A DNA stretch of 64,000 nt from Geitlerinema sp. S16 (GTDB lineage: Bacteria > Cyanobacteriota > Cyanobacteriia > Cyanobacteriales > Geitlerinemataceae). The position numbers and the translations under genes are program-made. Shown one piece after another: positions 55,186 to 63,747 of the stretch. The stretch lies in NCBI GenBank assembly GCA_011390275.1, contig JAABST010000009.1, positions 43,493-107,492 of the forward strand, read 5' to 3'. Within the stretch, counting starts at the first letter, position 1. The number at the start of each line of letters is the position of its first letter. The notes beneath the pieces are model-generated. The model worked only from the letters and a program-made list of their open reading frames with translations, did no database searches and was not told where the DNA came from.

Positions 55186-56421
55186 ATGAGTAACGTTAAC
55201 GAATTAGTTCGAGATGCCGAGCAATCGCTTCAGCCACGCTTTTCGCAAATCGATTCTAAGGTTAAAACAAAATTACGCCGTGTGCTAGCTGCCTTTCAAA
55301 AAAATCGAGTTGGTGAGCAGCATTTTGCCGGTGTTTCTGGTTATGGTCATGATGATTTAGGTCGAGAAACACTCGATCGAGTCGTTGCTGACGTTTTTGA
55401 GGCAGAAGCCGCGATCGTGCGGTTACAGCTCGTCTCTGGGACTCATGCGATCGCCTGTGCGCTCTATGGCGTCCTGCGTCCGGGCGATGAGCTACTCTCC
55501 ATCGTTGGCGCCCCCTACGACACCCTCGAAGAGGTGATTGGTTTACGGGGAAACGGCCAGGGATCGCTGGCAGAATGGGGGATTTCCTATCGCCAGCTTG
55601 AGTTAACAGCGGACGGTAGACCGGACTGGGACGCGATTCGCGGCGCTGTTAGGCCGGAAACGAAGCTGGTTACGATTCAGCGATCGTGTGGTTACTCCTG
55701 GAGACCGAGCCTGTCGATCGCCGATATCGAGCGGCTCGTCAGCCTCGTCAAGGCTCAAAACCCCGCCACGGTTTGCTTTGTGGATAATTGCTACGGCGAG
55801 TTCGTCGAAGATTGCGAGCCGACAGCGGTTGGGGCGGACTTGATAGCTGGGTCACTGATTAAAAATCCTGGCGGGACGATCGCACCGGCGGGCGGCTACA
55901 TCGCCGGACGGGCAGACTTGGTTGAACAAGCGGCCTGTCGCCTAACGGCTCCAGGGATTGGCAGCTCGGGTGGCGCGACGTTTGATCTCAATCGCCTCTT
56001 GTTTCAGGGGTTGTTTTTAGCCCCTCAAATGGTCGGTGAAGCCATCAAAGGCACGCATTTAGTCGCGACGGTGTTTGAGCGCCTGGGCTATGAGGTTAAG
56101 CCGAAGCCGGATGACGATCGGCGCGATGTGATTCAAGCGATCAAGCTCGGATCGCCGCAAAAGCTCGAAGCCTTATGCACTGCAATCCAGCGGTATTCTC
56201 CGATCGGCTCATATCTCGATCCGGTTCCTGGAGAGATGCCGGGCTACGAAAGTCAACTCGTGATGGCCGGTGGAACGTTTATCGATGGCAGCACCTCGGA
56301 GTTCTCCGCCGATGGGCCGTTGCGCGAGCCGTTTGTCGCCTTTTGTCAGGGCGGCGCACACTGGACGCAGGTTTCGATCGCTCTAGAAGCTGCCGTAGAA
56401 GCCATTCTGGCCTTGGGCTAA
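55186..56421 (+). CDS. Methionine gamma-lyase family (aluminium-resistance-like) PLP protein
   Basis: 411 residues from ATG 55186; the frame is open to 55075. PLP lysine is in SLIKNPGGTIAP. VSGTHAIACALYGVLRPGDELLSIVGAPYDTLEE and CFVDNCYGEFVED are the cofactor-binding and substrate-side segments. The family is called methionine gamma-lyase-like or aluminium resistance protein; its reaction in cyanobacteria is not established. Confidence 0.88.
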   Translation: MSNVNELVRDAEQSLQPRFSQIDSKVKTKLRRVLAAFQKNRVGEQHFAGVSGYGHDDLGRETLDRVVADVFEAEAAIVRLQLVSGTHAIACALYGVLRPGDELLSIVGAPYDTLEEVIGLRGNGQGSLAEWGISYRQLELTADGRPDWDAIRGAVRPETKLVTIQRSCGYSWRPSLSIADIERLVSLVKAQNPATVCFVDNCYGEFVEDCEPTAVGADLIAGSLIKNPGGTIAPAGGYIAGRADLVEQAACRLTAPGIGSSGGATFDLNRLLFQGLFLAPQMVGEAIKGTHLVATVFERLGYEVKPKPDDDRRDVIQAIKLGSPQKLEALCTAIQRYSPIGSYLDPVPGEMPGYESQLVMAGGTFIDGSTSEFSADGPLREPFVAFCQGGAHWTQVSIALEAAVEAILALG

Positions 56422-56724
56422 GCCGTGGCGAATTAACCACGATTTCAGTACGTTGCAGTCGGTTTCAGAATTCCTCAGCAGTAGGGAAAAATCGGGATCA
56501 AGTTCGCAGGACTCGATCGACTCAAACTCGGTGAGACGATGAACGTATCGCCATAATCTCCCGACCTGTTTTGATGTTCTGTGTGCGCCATCATGAAGCG
56601 TGACCGAGGCGCAAAACCCAGTCGCAGCAAGCTATACGGGGATTGTGTTCGATTTCGCGATCGTGCAACCTTGCCGACGCATCAATCCAGAATTTTGGTG
56701 AAGCTCAATGCTTTTTCTCTGTAC

Positions 56725-56852
56725 TAGGGCGTGTCATCAATTAATCGTAGAACCCTTATCGGGCAAGCTATTGAACGCCTGACCCAACCAAAAACTAGGG
56801 GCTGTAACCCTTACTGGGTAAGCGCTAGAAATTTAATTGATGACAGCCCCTA
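56725..56852. mobile_element. 128-bp MITE
   Basis: Ends TAGGGCGTGTCATCAATTAA (56725-56744) and its complement TTAATTGATGACAGCCCCTA (56833-56852), 18 of 20 bases matching. There is a direct repeat inside, of the form AACCCTT-N-GGG-AAGC (56750-56765 and 56815-56831 approx.). No coding capacity. TA at both ends suits an IS630/Tc1-like family. The remaining intergenic DNA (56422-57260, 840 bases) has no gene I can support. Confidence 0.7.
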
Positions 56853-57260
56853 AAGCTCGTAATCCGAAACCTCAGTTCAATCATCCTTGTAAACAGAATT
56901 CAATCCTCGCATTTCAAGGAAATGATTAATACATTGGCTGACCTAATTTTTGTTATGTATTCCTCAGCAAATGACAGAGAAAGCTCATCAATAAATCGTA
57001 TTACTTTAGAAACACTTAAGTTGTTTTTGGACTGGAAATCGCTGTTTAATTGACCACTCGATTAAGGTTATTTTTTGAAAAATCCGTCCAATATCTTAAG
57101 GTTTTTTTTCTATTTACCTGTATGTTAGACAATCTAAGTGCGCAGCACTAAAGTGCCTCAGAAACTTTATGTTTTGCTTCGATTGAATTATCTATAAGCG
57201 TAGAACTACCCAAGCACTTGGGTTAGCTTATCTCTCGTTCATCCGATTATTTATAACATC

Positions 57261-58373
57261 ATGTCGTCTTTCATTCGCCCAGACCTGCTCACCTTTCAAG
57301 CCTATTCCGCCAATCCGCAGGAGGAGACACCGATCCGGCCACTCGATCAGCTTGACACCAACGAATGCCCCTATGACCTGCCAACAGCGGTCAAGCAGCA
57401 AATCGCCGAAACCTACATCAAGCAGATTCAAACGAATCGTTACCCCGATGGCAGTCATGCTGCTCTCAAGTCTGAAATAGCCTGCTACGTCAACGAAGCG
57501 GCGGGGATTGACTCGATCGAGGCGGCGAATATTTCGGTGGGGAATGGGTCTGATGAGCTGATTCGATCGGTGCTGATTGCAACCAGCCTGGGGCGTCCGA
57601 GTTCGATTTTGGTTGCATCGCCGACCTTTTCAATGTACGGCATCCTCGCAAAAACCTTAGGGGTGAACACGATCGAGATCCCACGTCGTGAATCGGATTG
57701 GTCGATCGACCCCGATCGGGCGAATGCAGCGATCGCCCAAGCCCAGCGCGACGGCCAGCCGGTGCGTGCCATTTTTGTCGTTCACCCCAATTCGCCCACC
57801 TCTAATGCGCTCAATGCCGACGAAATCGCATGGCTAGAAACGATTCTAGACGAGACGCTAGTGGTCATTGATGAAGCCTATTACGAGTTTAGCCGCCAAA
57901 CCTTAGTCGGACAGTTGCGTCCAAACTGGGTGGTTACCCGTACCTTCTCGAAGGCGCTGCGCCTTGCCGCGCACCGGGTCGGCTATGCCGTGGCTCAGCC
58001 CGAGGTGATTGCGATCTTTGAGAAGATTCGCTTGCCTTACAATCTACCCAGCACAGCTCAGGCTGCGGCGCTGACCGCTCTATCTCACCGTCAAACCTTG
58101 CTCACGGTCATTGACGAAATCATCAGTGAACGCGATCGGCTTGCGTCTGCATTTAGCCCGTTGATGCGCCTCCGCCAATGGCCTAGCGACGCTAACTTTC
58201 TCTACGTCCGTGGCGCGGATGACTCACTTAATCTGGCTCAACTCGCAGCAGATCTCCGGTCACGCGGCACACTGATTCGTCACACGGGGGGCGGACTGCG
58301 CATCTCGATCGGGACGCCAGCCGAAAATGCGCGTACCCTAGCTAATTTCCAAGCGTTGCTTTCGGGTTCCTGA
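57261..58373 (+). CDS. hisC: Histidinol-phosphate aminotransferase
   Basis: 370 residues; class II PLP aminotransferase in histidine synthesis. LDTNECPYDLP (arm), VGNGSDELI, VHPNSPTSNAL, VVIDEAYYEFS and the PLP lysine of TRTFSKALRLAAHRVGYA are all in order. It could also act on aromatic substrates, as in some family members, but HisC is the best match. Alone, not in an his operon. Confidence 0.93.
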   Translation: MSSFIRPDLLTFQAYSANPQEETPIRPLDQLDTNECPYDLPTAVKQQIAETYIKQIQTNRYPDGSHAALKSEIACYVNEAAGIDSIEAANISVGNGSDELIRSVLIATSLGRPSSILVASPTFSMYGILAKTLGVNTIEIPRRESDWSIDPDRANAAIAQAQRDGQPVRAIFVVHPNSPTSNALNADEIAWLETILDETLVVIDEAYYEFSRQTLVGQLRPNWVVTRTFSKALRLAAHRVGYAVAQPEVIAIFEKIRLPYNLPSTAQAAALTALSHRQTLLTVIDEIISERDRLASAFSPLMRLRQWPSDANFLYVRGADDSLNLAQLAADLRSRGTLIRHTGGGLRISIGTPAENARTLANFQALLSGS

Positions 58374-58392
58374 GCGCAGGAGGATCGGAGGA

Positions 58393-59322
58393 TTAATTAA
58401 TCTGCGTGGAGTCGTTTTCGGGGAGAGTCGGATCGATCGTAATCTCGCTGGAGGGAGGACGAGAGGCGCGATCGAAGGCATCATTCATCAGGAATATTTC
58501 AATCCCCAAAGACAGCCCAAAGGCGTCAAATACGCTGAACATATTGCGCCAAATTTCTTGGGGGAGATGTCCTTGGGGCGACTGCTCAAGATCGTAAATC
58601 GTATTTTGCTTCTGTAGCCAGGTGCCGTCTACCATCCACCCTGTGATTTTGCCCAGATTAGAGTAGTCACTTTCGGCTTGCTCAAATAAGCGGCGCTGGA
58701 CGGTGAATCCCCAACGCCCTTGGCTGTAGCGATGCCATAACTGATCGAGGTGGACTAATTCAGCCGGGGGCAACAGCATGACTTCGTCGAGTTCGAGATA
58801 GCCGCGCCCTTCTGCTTCTGCGAGCTGCAACACAATCCGCCATGTGACCCGATCGGCCTCTTCATAGCGCTGTTCCTTGAGCAAGTTTTCGAGATATTGA
58901 TACTCGGTCGCCGAGTTGGTCTCAGGGGTGGGCGGAGCCGTCGCCGTTGATGCGGTTGATGTTGATGTAGGGGCGGAATCCTCCGAAACAGCGGCGTGAG
59001 TGGAGGTTGGCTGTGTAGCGGCATTGATCGCCGGGATGGGCGTAGTTTGCCAATCGATATCGATCTTGGCCTTGACCTGACTGGCTAGTTGCGCCGAAGA
59101 GGGCGTGGGACTACTGACCTGTGTATTGGTATTTGCGCTTGCACCTGCATCCATTGTCGCTTCGATCGCCTCACGCTCAAGCCTGCGGTTTCGTGCCAGC
59201 AAGCGACGCTTTAACTTAAGGCCGCCAAAGACAGCCAGTACACAGACGATCGTAATTCCGAGCCACATCATCGCGTTTTTATCTCCGAACCCCACATACC
59301 AAACGGTCAGGGTAAACAGCAC
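58393..59322 (-). CDS. GUN4-domain protein with N-terminal membrane helix
   Basis: 309 residues. A membrane helix at about 17-35 (MMWLGITIVCVLAVFGGLKL), a Ser/Thr/Ala/Pro-rich linker (about 60-140) and a GUN4 domain (about 145-285: YEEADRVTWRIVLQLAE, YLELDEVMLLPPAELVHLDQLWHRYSQGRWGFTVQ). GUN4 binds protoporphyrin/Mg-protoporphyrin and stimulates Mg-chelatase. Whether this membrane-anchored variant does so is not known. It converges with hisC (19 bases between stops). Confidence 0.88.
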   Translation of the reverse strand: MLFTLTVWYVGFGDKNAMMWLGITIVCVLAVFGGLKLKRRLLARNRRLEREAIEATMDAGASANTNTQVSSPTPSSAQLASQVKAKIDIDWQTTPIPAINAATQPTSTHAAVSEDSAPTSTSTASTATAPPTPETNSATEYQYLENLLKEQRYEEADRVTWRIVLQLAEAEGRGYLELDEVMLLPPAELVHLDQLWHRYSQGRWGFTVQRRLFEQAESDYSNLGKITGWMVDGTWLQKQNTIYDLEQSPQGHLPQEIWRNMFSVFDAFGLSLGIEIFLMNDAFDRASRPPSSEITIDPTLPENDSTQIN

Positions 59323-59478
59323 TAGGTTAATTAATGAATACGCAGTGATTGATCAAAATACAGAAAGAGGCAGAGAAAAATTCTCTACCCCTGATTCTGT
59401 TATTGAAGCTAAGCGAACCTGCGATCGGTCACGAATCCGTTTTGTCGATGTTCGTTGCGATGCAAATTAACTGCGTAA

Positions 59479-60552
59479 CTAAACCGCAACCGTGGTTTTC
59501 GCTGCGAGTTCGCCGCTCGCGTATTTCTTCGCGAAGTCATCGAGACCAATTTGCTTGATCTTGGTGGCATTACCGGCGGTACCGAACGAGTCATAACGCG
59601 CGGCGCAGACTTGTTGCATGTAGGTGATCGACGGTTTCAGGAAGTGACGCGGATCGAAGTTCTTCGGATCTTTGAACGCCGCTTCACGGATTGCAGCCGT
59701 GATCGCAAGGCGGTTGTCGGTGTCAATGTTGACTTTACGAACGCCGCTCTTGATGCCTTTTTGAATTTCTTCGACAGGCACACCGTAGGTTTCGGGGATC
59801 GCACCGCCGTTGGCGTTGATCAGGTCGATCCATTCTTGAGGCACGGAGGAGGAACCGTGCATCACGAGGTGGGTGTTGGGCAGCAGGCTGTGAATTTCTT
59901 CAATGCGGCTGATGGCCAAGACTTCGCCCGTCGGTTTACGGGTGAATTTGTACGCGCCGTGGCTGGTACCGATCGCCACCGCGAGAGCATCCACTTGGGT
60001 GCGCTCAACGAACTCAACCGCTTCTTGCGGATCGGTCAGCAGTTGGTCTTTGCTGAGGGTTCCTTCAAAGCCGTGGCCGTCTTCCGCTTCACCAGCGCCG
60101 GTTTCGAGCGAGCCGAGGCAGCCGAGTTCACCTTCGACGCTAGCGCCGATCGAGTGAGCAACGTCAACGACTTGCTTGGTGACGGCAACGTTGTACTCAA
60201 AGCTTGCGGGGGTTTTCGCATCCGCTTCCAGCGAGCCATCCATCATGACGCTGCTGAAACCGTTACGAATTGCCGAGTAGCAGGTCGCAGGGCTGTTGCC
60301 GTGGTCTTGGTGCATGACGATGGGGATGTGGGGATAGGTTTCCACCGCAGCCAGAACCAGGTGACGCAGGAAGTTTTCACCTGCGTAGGAACGCGCACCG
60401 CGCGATGCTTGCAGGATGACGGGGCTGTTGGTCTCGTCAGCCGCCTGCATGATCGCTTGGATCTGCTCCATGTTGTTGACGTTATACGCCGGGATACCGT
60501 AGCCGTTTTCTGCTGCGTGGTCTAACAGCAGACGCATTGGGACGATTGCCAT
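59479..60552 (-). CDS. fba: Fructose-1,6-bisphosphate aldolase, class II
   Basis: 357 residues. Zinc ligands are His of VMHQDHGNS, Glu in GASVEGELG and His residues in GTSHGAYKF and [10 protein letters not shown]. It works in both glycolysis and the Calvin cycle; the CbbA-type of cyanobacteria. It is followed downstream by no obvious partner. Start ATG 60552 preceded by GGAGG-like sequence (AGGAGGCAAGT). Confidence 0.97.
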   Translation of the reverse strand: MAIVPMRLLLDHAAENGYGIPAYNVNNMEQIQAIMQAADETNSPVILQASRGARSYAGENFLRHLVLAAVETYPHIPIVMHQDHGNSPATCYSAIRNGFSSVMMDGSLEADAKTPASFEYNVAVTKQVVDVAHSIGASVEGELGCLGSLETGAGEAEDGHGFEGTLSKDQLLTDPQEAVEFVERTQVDALAVAIGTSHGAYKFTRKPTGEVLAISRIEEIHSLLPNTHLVMHGSSSVPQEWIDLINANGGAIPETYGVPVEEIQKGIKSGVRKVNIDTDNRLAITAAIREAAFKDPKNFDPRHFLKPSITYMQQVCAARYDSFGTAGNATKIKQIGLDDFAKKYASGELAAKTTVAV

Positions 60553-60701
60553 ACTTGCCTCCTAAATCGTTCTTCTTATTGCTAGCTTTTGTTACGACTA
60601 ACATTGAATTACAACAATATTAGGGGAAAGCTTTACCTTTGGCGAACGATCGCTGGTTCTTAACCAAACTTGTGATCTCGTACCAATCCAAGCGGTGATC
60701 T

Positions 60702-60765
60702 AGAAACCGGGTTTTTTAGAAAATTTGGCCTGAAATTGAAACATTCCAGTCAAAACCCGGTTTCT
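60702..60765. repeat. Hairpin repeat with AGAAACCGGGTTTT arms
   Basis: AGAAACCGGGTTTT (60702-60715) and AAAACCCGGTTTCT (60752-60765), 14 bp perfect, loop of about 36. It belongs to the hairpin family with AGAA...TTCT ends and lies between the fba promoter region and ycf23's end. Confidence 0.75.
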
Positions 60766-60778
60766 CCGTCATCGCGGT

Positions 60779-61531
60779 TTAGTAAGCAGCAACACGGACG
60801 CGGCTGATGGTTTGCAGCGATTCCGCCAGCGCTCGCACGGCGGCGATCGCCTCGACTTCGCTTTGCAGACGGTTGACGGCAGAACCGACACCGACGCCCG
60901 CCGCACCCGTGGCGATCGCCATCGGAGCCGTGACGCAGGAAATACCCGACGCGCACAGCACCGGAACCGACACCGCGCGGGAAATTTCCGCTGCGGCAGC
61001 CAAGGTCGGCGCTGCTTTTTCGATCAGGCCGTGGACTCCGGCATGAACCGGGCGGCTGCTCGTACCGCCTTCGGTTTGAATAATGTCCGCACCGGCTTCG
61101 ACCAACGCTTCCGCGAGACGGACTTGTTCATCGAGGGCCAGGATGTGCGGCACGGTGACCGAGAGGGTAATCTCGGGCAGCAGGTCGCGGGTTTGGCGCG
61201 TCAGGGCGAGGACTTCGGCGGCCTCGAAGCGGATGCCTTGGGCGTAGAACGCATCGAAGTTGCCGATTTCGATCGCGTCGGCTCCGGCGGCCACGGGCGC
61301 GAGGAATTTCTCGGCTTCCACGGCGGAGACGCACACGGGCAGATCGGTCAGGCTTTTCGCCAGTTCGACCAGTTGCGCATCGGCGGCAATATCAACAAAG
61401 GTCGCCCCGCCCAGGTCTGCGGCTTTCACGGTACGCACGACGCTTGCGGCGTTGAAGTTCGTCAGGCCGCTAATGATTTTCAGGGCTTGGCCTCGATCGA
61501 AGGCCGGTTGGAGCGTTGCCAGAATCGTCAT
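60779..61531 (-). CDS. ycf23: Ycf23 / DUF561 family protein
   Basis: 250 residues. A TIM-barrel-like protein with KIISGLTNFNAASVVRTVKAADLGGATFVDIAADAQLV, the Ycf23 pattern of cyanobacteria and red-algal plastids. Function unknown. The C-terminus carries a GTG-rich region: CASGISCVTAPMAIATGAAGVGVGSAVNRL. Transcribed towards the hairpin at 60752. Confidence 0.9.
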   Translation of the reverse strand: MTILATLQPAFDRGQALKIISGLTNFNAASVVRTVKAADLGGATFVDIAADAQLVELAKSLTDLPVCVSAVEAEKFLAPVAAGADAIEIGNFDAFYAQGIRFEAAEVLALTRQTRDLLPEITLSVTVPHILALDEQVRLAEALVEAGADIIQTEGGTSSRPVHAGVHGLIEKAAPTLAAAAEISRAVSVPVLCASGISCVTAPMAIATGAAGVGVGSAVNRLQSEVEAIAAVRALAESLQTISRVRVAAY

Positions 61532-61589
61532 AGATCTACGTCAAAAATCTTCTAGATAGTGTTTTATTGTAGGTCGTCGTGAGGGGTTG

Positions 61590-61621
61590 AGAAATCGAGG
61601 TTCTTGGAGAAACCGATTTCT
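61590..61621. repeat. Imperfect hairpin, AGAAATCG...CGATTTCT
   Basis: AGAAATCG-A-GGTTCT-TGG-AGAAACC-GATTTCT. It shares the TTCTTGGAGAA loop with the hairpin at 62317-62349. Located just upstream of ycf23. Confidence 0.6.
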
Positions 61622-61690
61622 GGGATGATCATGGAGGGATTAGAAATTAGAGTTTTGACAAACAATTGCGAGGCCGGTATTTCGCGCGAG

Positions 61691-62284
61691 TCATGAGCGC
61701 GTCATGAACTGAAAGCGTGCCGTTCCCAAGGTTTGCGGCTGCGATCGCTCGCCTGCGGGGAATGCCCGAACGCGCCACTGGTAGACGCCGGACGATCGCG
61801 GCGTGTAGTAGAGCCGGAGCTGGATCGTGACGCGCTGACCTGGGACGATCGGCTCGGCAAATTCAACCGTGAGCTGCTCTAATTCACGCTCGTCGGCGGC
61901 GGAAATCGACACGGCGACGGCGGTGGCCTCGTCCGAGCGATCGCCCGATCTCGACAACTCCTGACGCTGGGCGCGAGTCGCATCGAGGTCGAAGCGCCAA
62001 CCGCGATCGAATCCGTCGATCTGCTCGATCGCCACGCGCGACAGCGGCTCGCGGGCATCGTCCGGCACTGCGATCACGAAATTTAGACGGCCACCAGGGA
62101 TACCGACACGGTCTTCGATGCTGGTGGCGGCTTCGAGCTGCAAGGCGGACTCAAAAAAAACGGTTCCGTCGGCGAGCTGGCCGGTGCGTCCGGGTGGCGC
62201 GATCGCGATTGTGGCGGCGGTCGTGACGATCGCGATAAGACAGCGGGTGATCGGGCGGATGGTGGACAAGGTCAAGCGGGACAT
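61691..62284 (-). CDS. DUF2808 family protein with signal peptide
   Basis: 197 residues. Hydrophobic N-terminus (CLIAIVTTAATIAIAPPGRTG) as an export signal. The rest (GTVFFESALQLEAATSIEDRVGIPGGRLNFVIAVPDDA..., VIPGQRVTIQLRLYYTPRSSGVYQWRVRAFPAGE) is the DUF2808 domain of cyanobacteria. Function unknown; probably periplasmic. Confidence 0.85.
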   Translation of the reverse strand: MSRLTLSTIRPITRCLIAIVTTAATIAIAPPGRTGQLADGTVFFESALQLEAATSIEDRVGIPGGRLNFVIAVPDDAREPLSRVAIEQIDGFDRGWRFDLDATRAQRQELSRSGDRSDEATAVAVSISAADERELEQLTVEFAEPIVPGQRVTIQLRLYYTPRSSGVYQWRVRAFPAGERSQPQTLGTARFQFMTRS

Positions 62285-62316
62285 AGCGGTGGGGTTGGTT
62301 TGCTCGCGGGGGTGTG

Positions 62317-62349
62317 AGAAGTCCGAGTTCTTGGAGAACTCGGACTTCT
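62317..62349. repeat. 15-bp perfect hairpin, same family as others
   Basis: AGAAGTCCGAGTTCT-TGG-AGAACTCGGACTTCT. Same outer sequence as the dispersed repeats at 20841 and 23060, but fully symmetric. Confidence 0.9.
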
Positions 62350-62352
62350 GGG

Positions 62353-62490
62353 TTATGGGCGGGGTCGCCAGATTTTGATGGTGTTATCGGCACTGCCACT
62401 AACGATCGTGCCACCGTCCGGGCTGATGCTCACTGAATAGATCGTATCGCTATGCCCTTCAAGGGTCTGAACGAGTTCATAGTCATCCAT
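62353..62490 (-). pseudogene. Single WD40 repeat, gene fragment
   Basis: 45 codons with ATG at 62490 and TAA at 62353-62355. It reads ...[32 protein letters not shown]..., a complete single WD40 repeat. WD40 proteins need about seven, so this is a remnant of a larger gene, with the rest lost upstream. No ribosome site is visible. Confidence 0.7.
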
Positions 62491-62518
62491 CGAAACACGC
62501 CGCACCGCCACAACCGGC

Positions 62519-62640
62519 GCTATAGCAAAAAACGATTTGGTTAGGACGTATAAAAAAAAGCTGAGAGCACTGAGCGGGGTCGAAGTGCGGTTTTCAACTT
62601 AGACGAGAGTGTCCTAATACAATCGGCTTATGCTATGGCA
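62519..62640. mobile_element. MITE overlapping the end of the EH-signature gene
   Basis: Imperfect inverted ends of about 28 bp: GCTATAGCA...CGATTTGGTTAGGAC on the left and the complement of GCCATAGCAT...CGATTGTATTAGGAC on the right. The core 62561-62596 matches 3628-3662 of the cyn MITE, with one indel. The stop codon of the gene at 62633 lies inside the right end. Confidence 0.6.
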
Positions 62641-63727
62641 CAACCTTCGGCTCCAACTCAGGCGTAATCTTCGCCTGAAGCTGCTGCAAGTTACTCCACC
62701 ACTGCGCGACCTTGGCCTCCCGATCGCGCCGCTGCGACGCACTCGGCTCCGGCAACCCCACCAGCGGATCGTACCGCGCCGCCTCCTGCGGTAATCCTTG
62801 CCAATGTTTAATCCCGTCATTTGGCGTGATGCCATGACCCCGTAGCCAACGTTCCATGTACCCCTGCCATAAAAATTTGTGGTCGTGAGTTTGCGTTTTT
62901 AAATCGCAAGATTGCTGACGAATTTCTAACAATGAAAGTGAGCTGGATCGGAAGAAAATCTGCTCCAAATCTTCCGTTTGTGGGAAAATCCGCGTCTCGC
63001 TAATCTCGCCGCACAGGATCTCGACCACGTAGTGACTACGGAAGTCAAAAATGCATAACTCCGTATCCTCACTGAATTTACTCGCCTCCAAACACTCAAA
63101 TAATCGCTCTTGTGTCTCCGAAAGCTGACAATAGGATTCGTTACAAAACAAAATGCGAACCTGATCGAAGCGAGACGTGTAGTGCGACCAAAATTGTGGG
63201 CGTTTTTTGAGCTGGTTTTGCTGCCAATCCAAGAGCTGGGGCTTGATTAAGGCGATCGCCCCCTTCAGATCCGACCAGCCGCCGATACTCAGCCAGCGCG
63301 GTAACGCCTCCTTTGCCGCCTCCGACAAAAACTCCCAACCCTCGCGACCCTCCGCGCTGCGATACCAATACCGCTGTTCCAGTCAGCGCCGTAGCGTCGC
63401 GTGTTCGCTCCCGACCTCTGGACTGACGCGACATAGCAGATCGGAGGCGATGCGGTGAACCTGCGTTTCCGTAAAACCGTCGAAACAGCGCAGCAGCCAG
63501 TCGCACCGTTCCGGCGACGGGTTGAGCCGAAAACACTCGATCGCCGCCCCCTCAACTTTGGTCATGCCCCGCAGTTGCGTCGGCAGGCCAAACGAGTGCA
63601 ACAGCAATCGGGGTAACAGTTGCGCCACGTGAGCCTGATGGAAAATCGCCAGATAGTGACCGTCCATCAGCTTTTTGCTAAGAGTACTCCACGGAAATAG
63701 TTGTTCTAAAGTAAAGTTAGAGGGCAA
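62633..63727 (-). pseudogene. EH-signature (ZorC-like) gene broken by an in-frame TGA
   Basis: One continuous frame: codons 1-114 from 63727 (TTG start; upstream codons are open further), a TGA at 63385-63383, then the same frame to TAG 62635. Where TGA stands, the neighbours (LRR-?-LEQRYWYRSAEGREGWEF) would fit Trp, so TGG to TGA is likely. The second part contains PQFWSHYTSRFDQVRIL and CIFDFRSHYVVEI, which recall the EH_Signature domain of ZorC in Zorya anti-phage systems; this is an inference from pattern. The last two codons before the stop lie in a MITE end, so the C-terminus is probably also truncated. A TTG at 63328 could start the second part on its own. Full length would be about 364 residues. 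Confidence 0.7.
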
Positions 63728-63747
63728 GCTATGAGGAAAAGTGTGGA

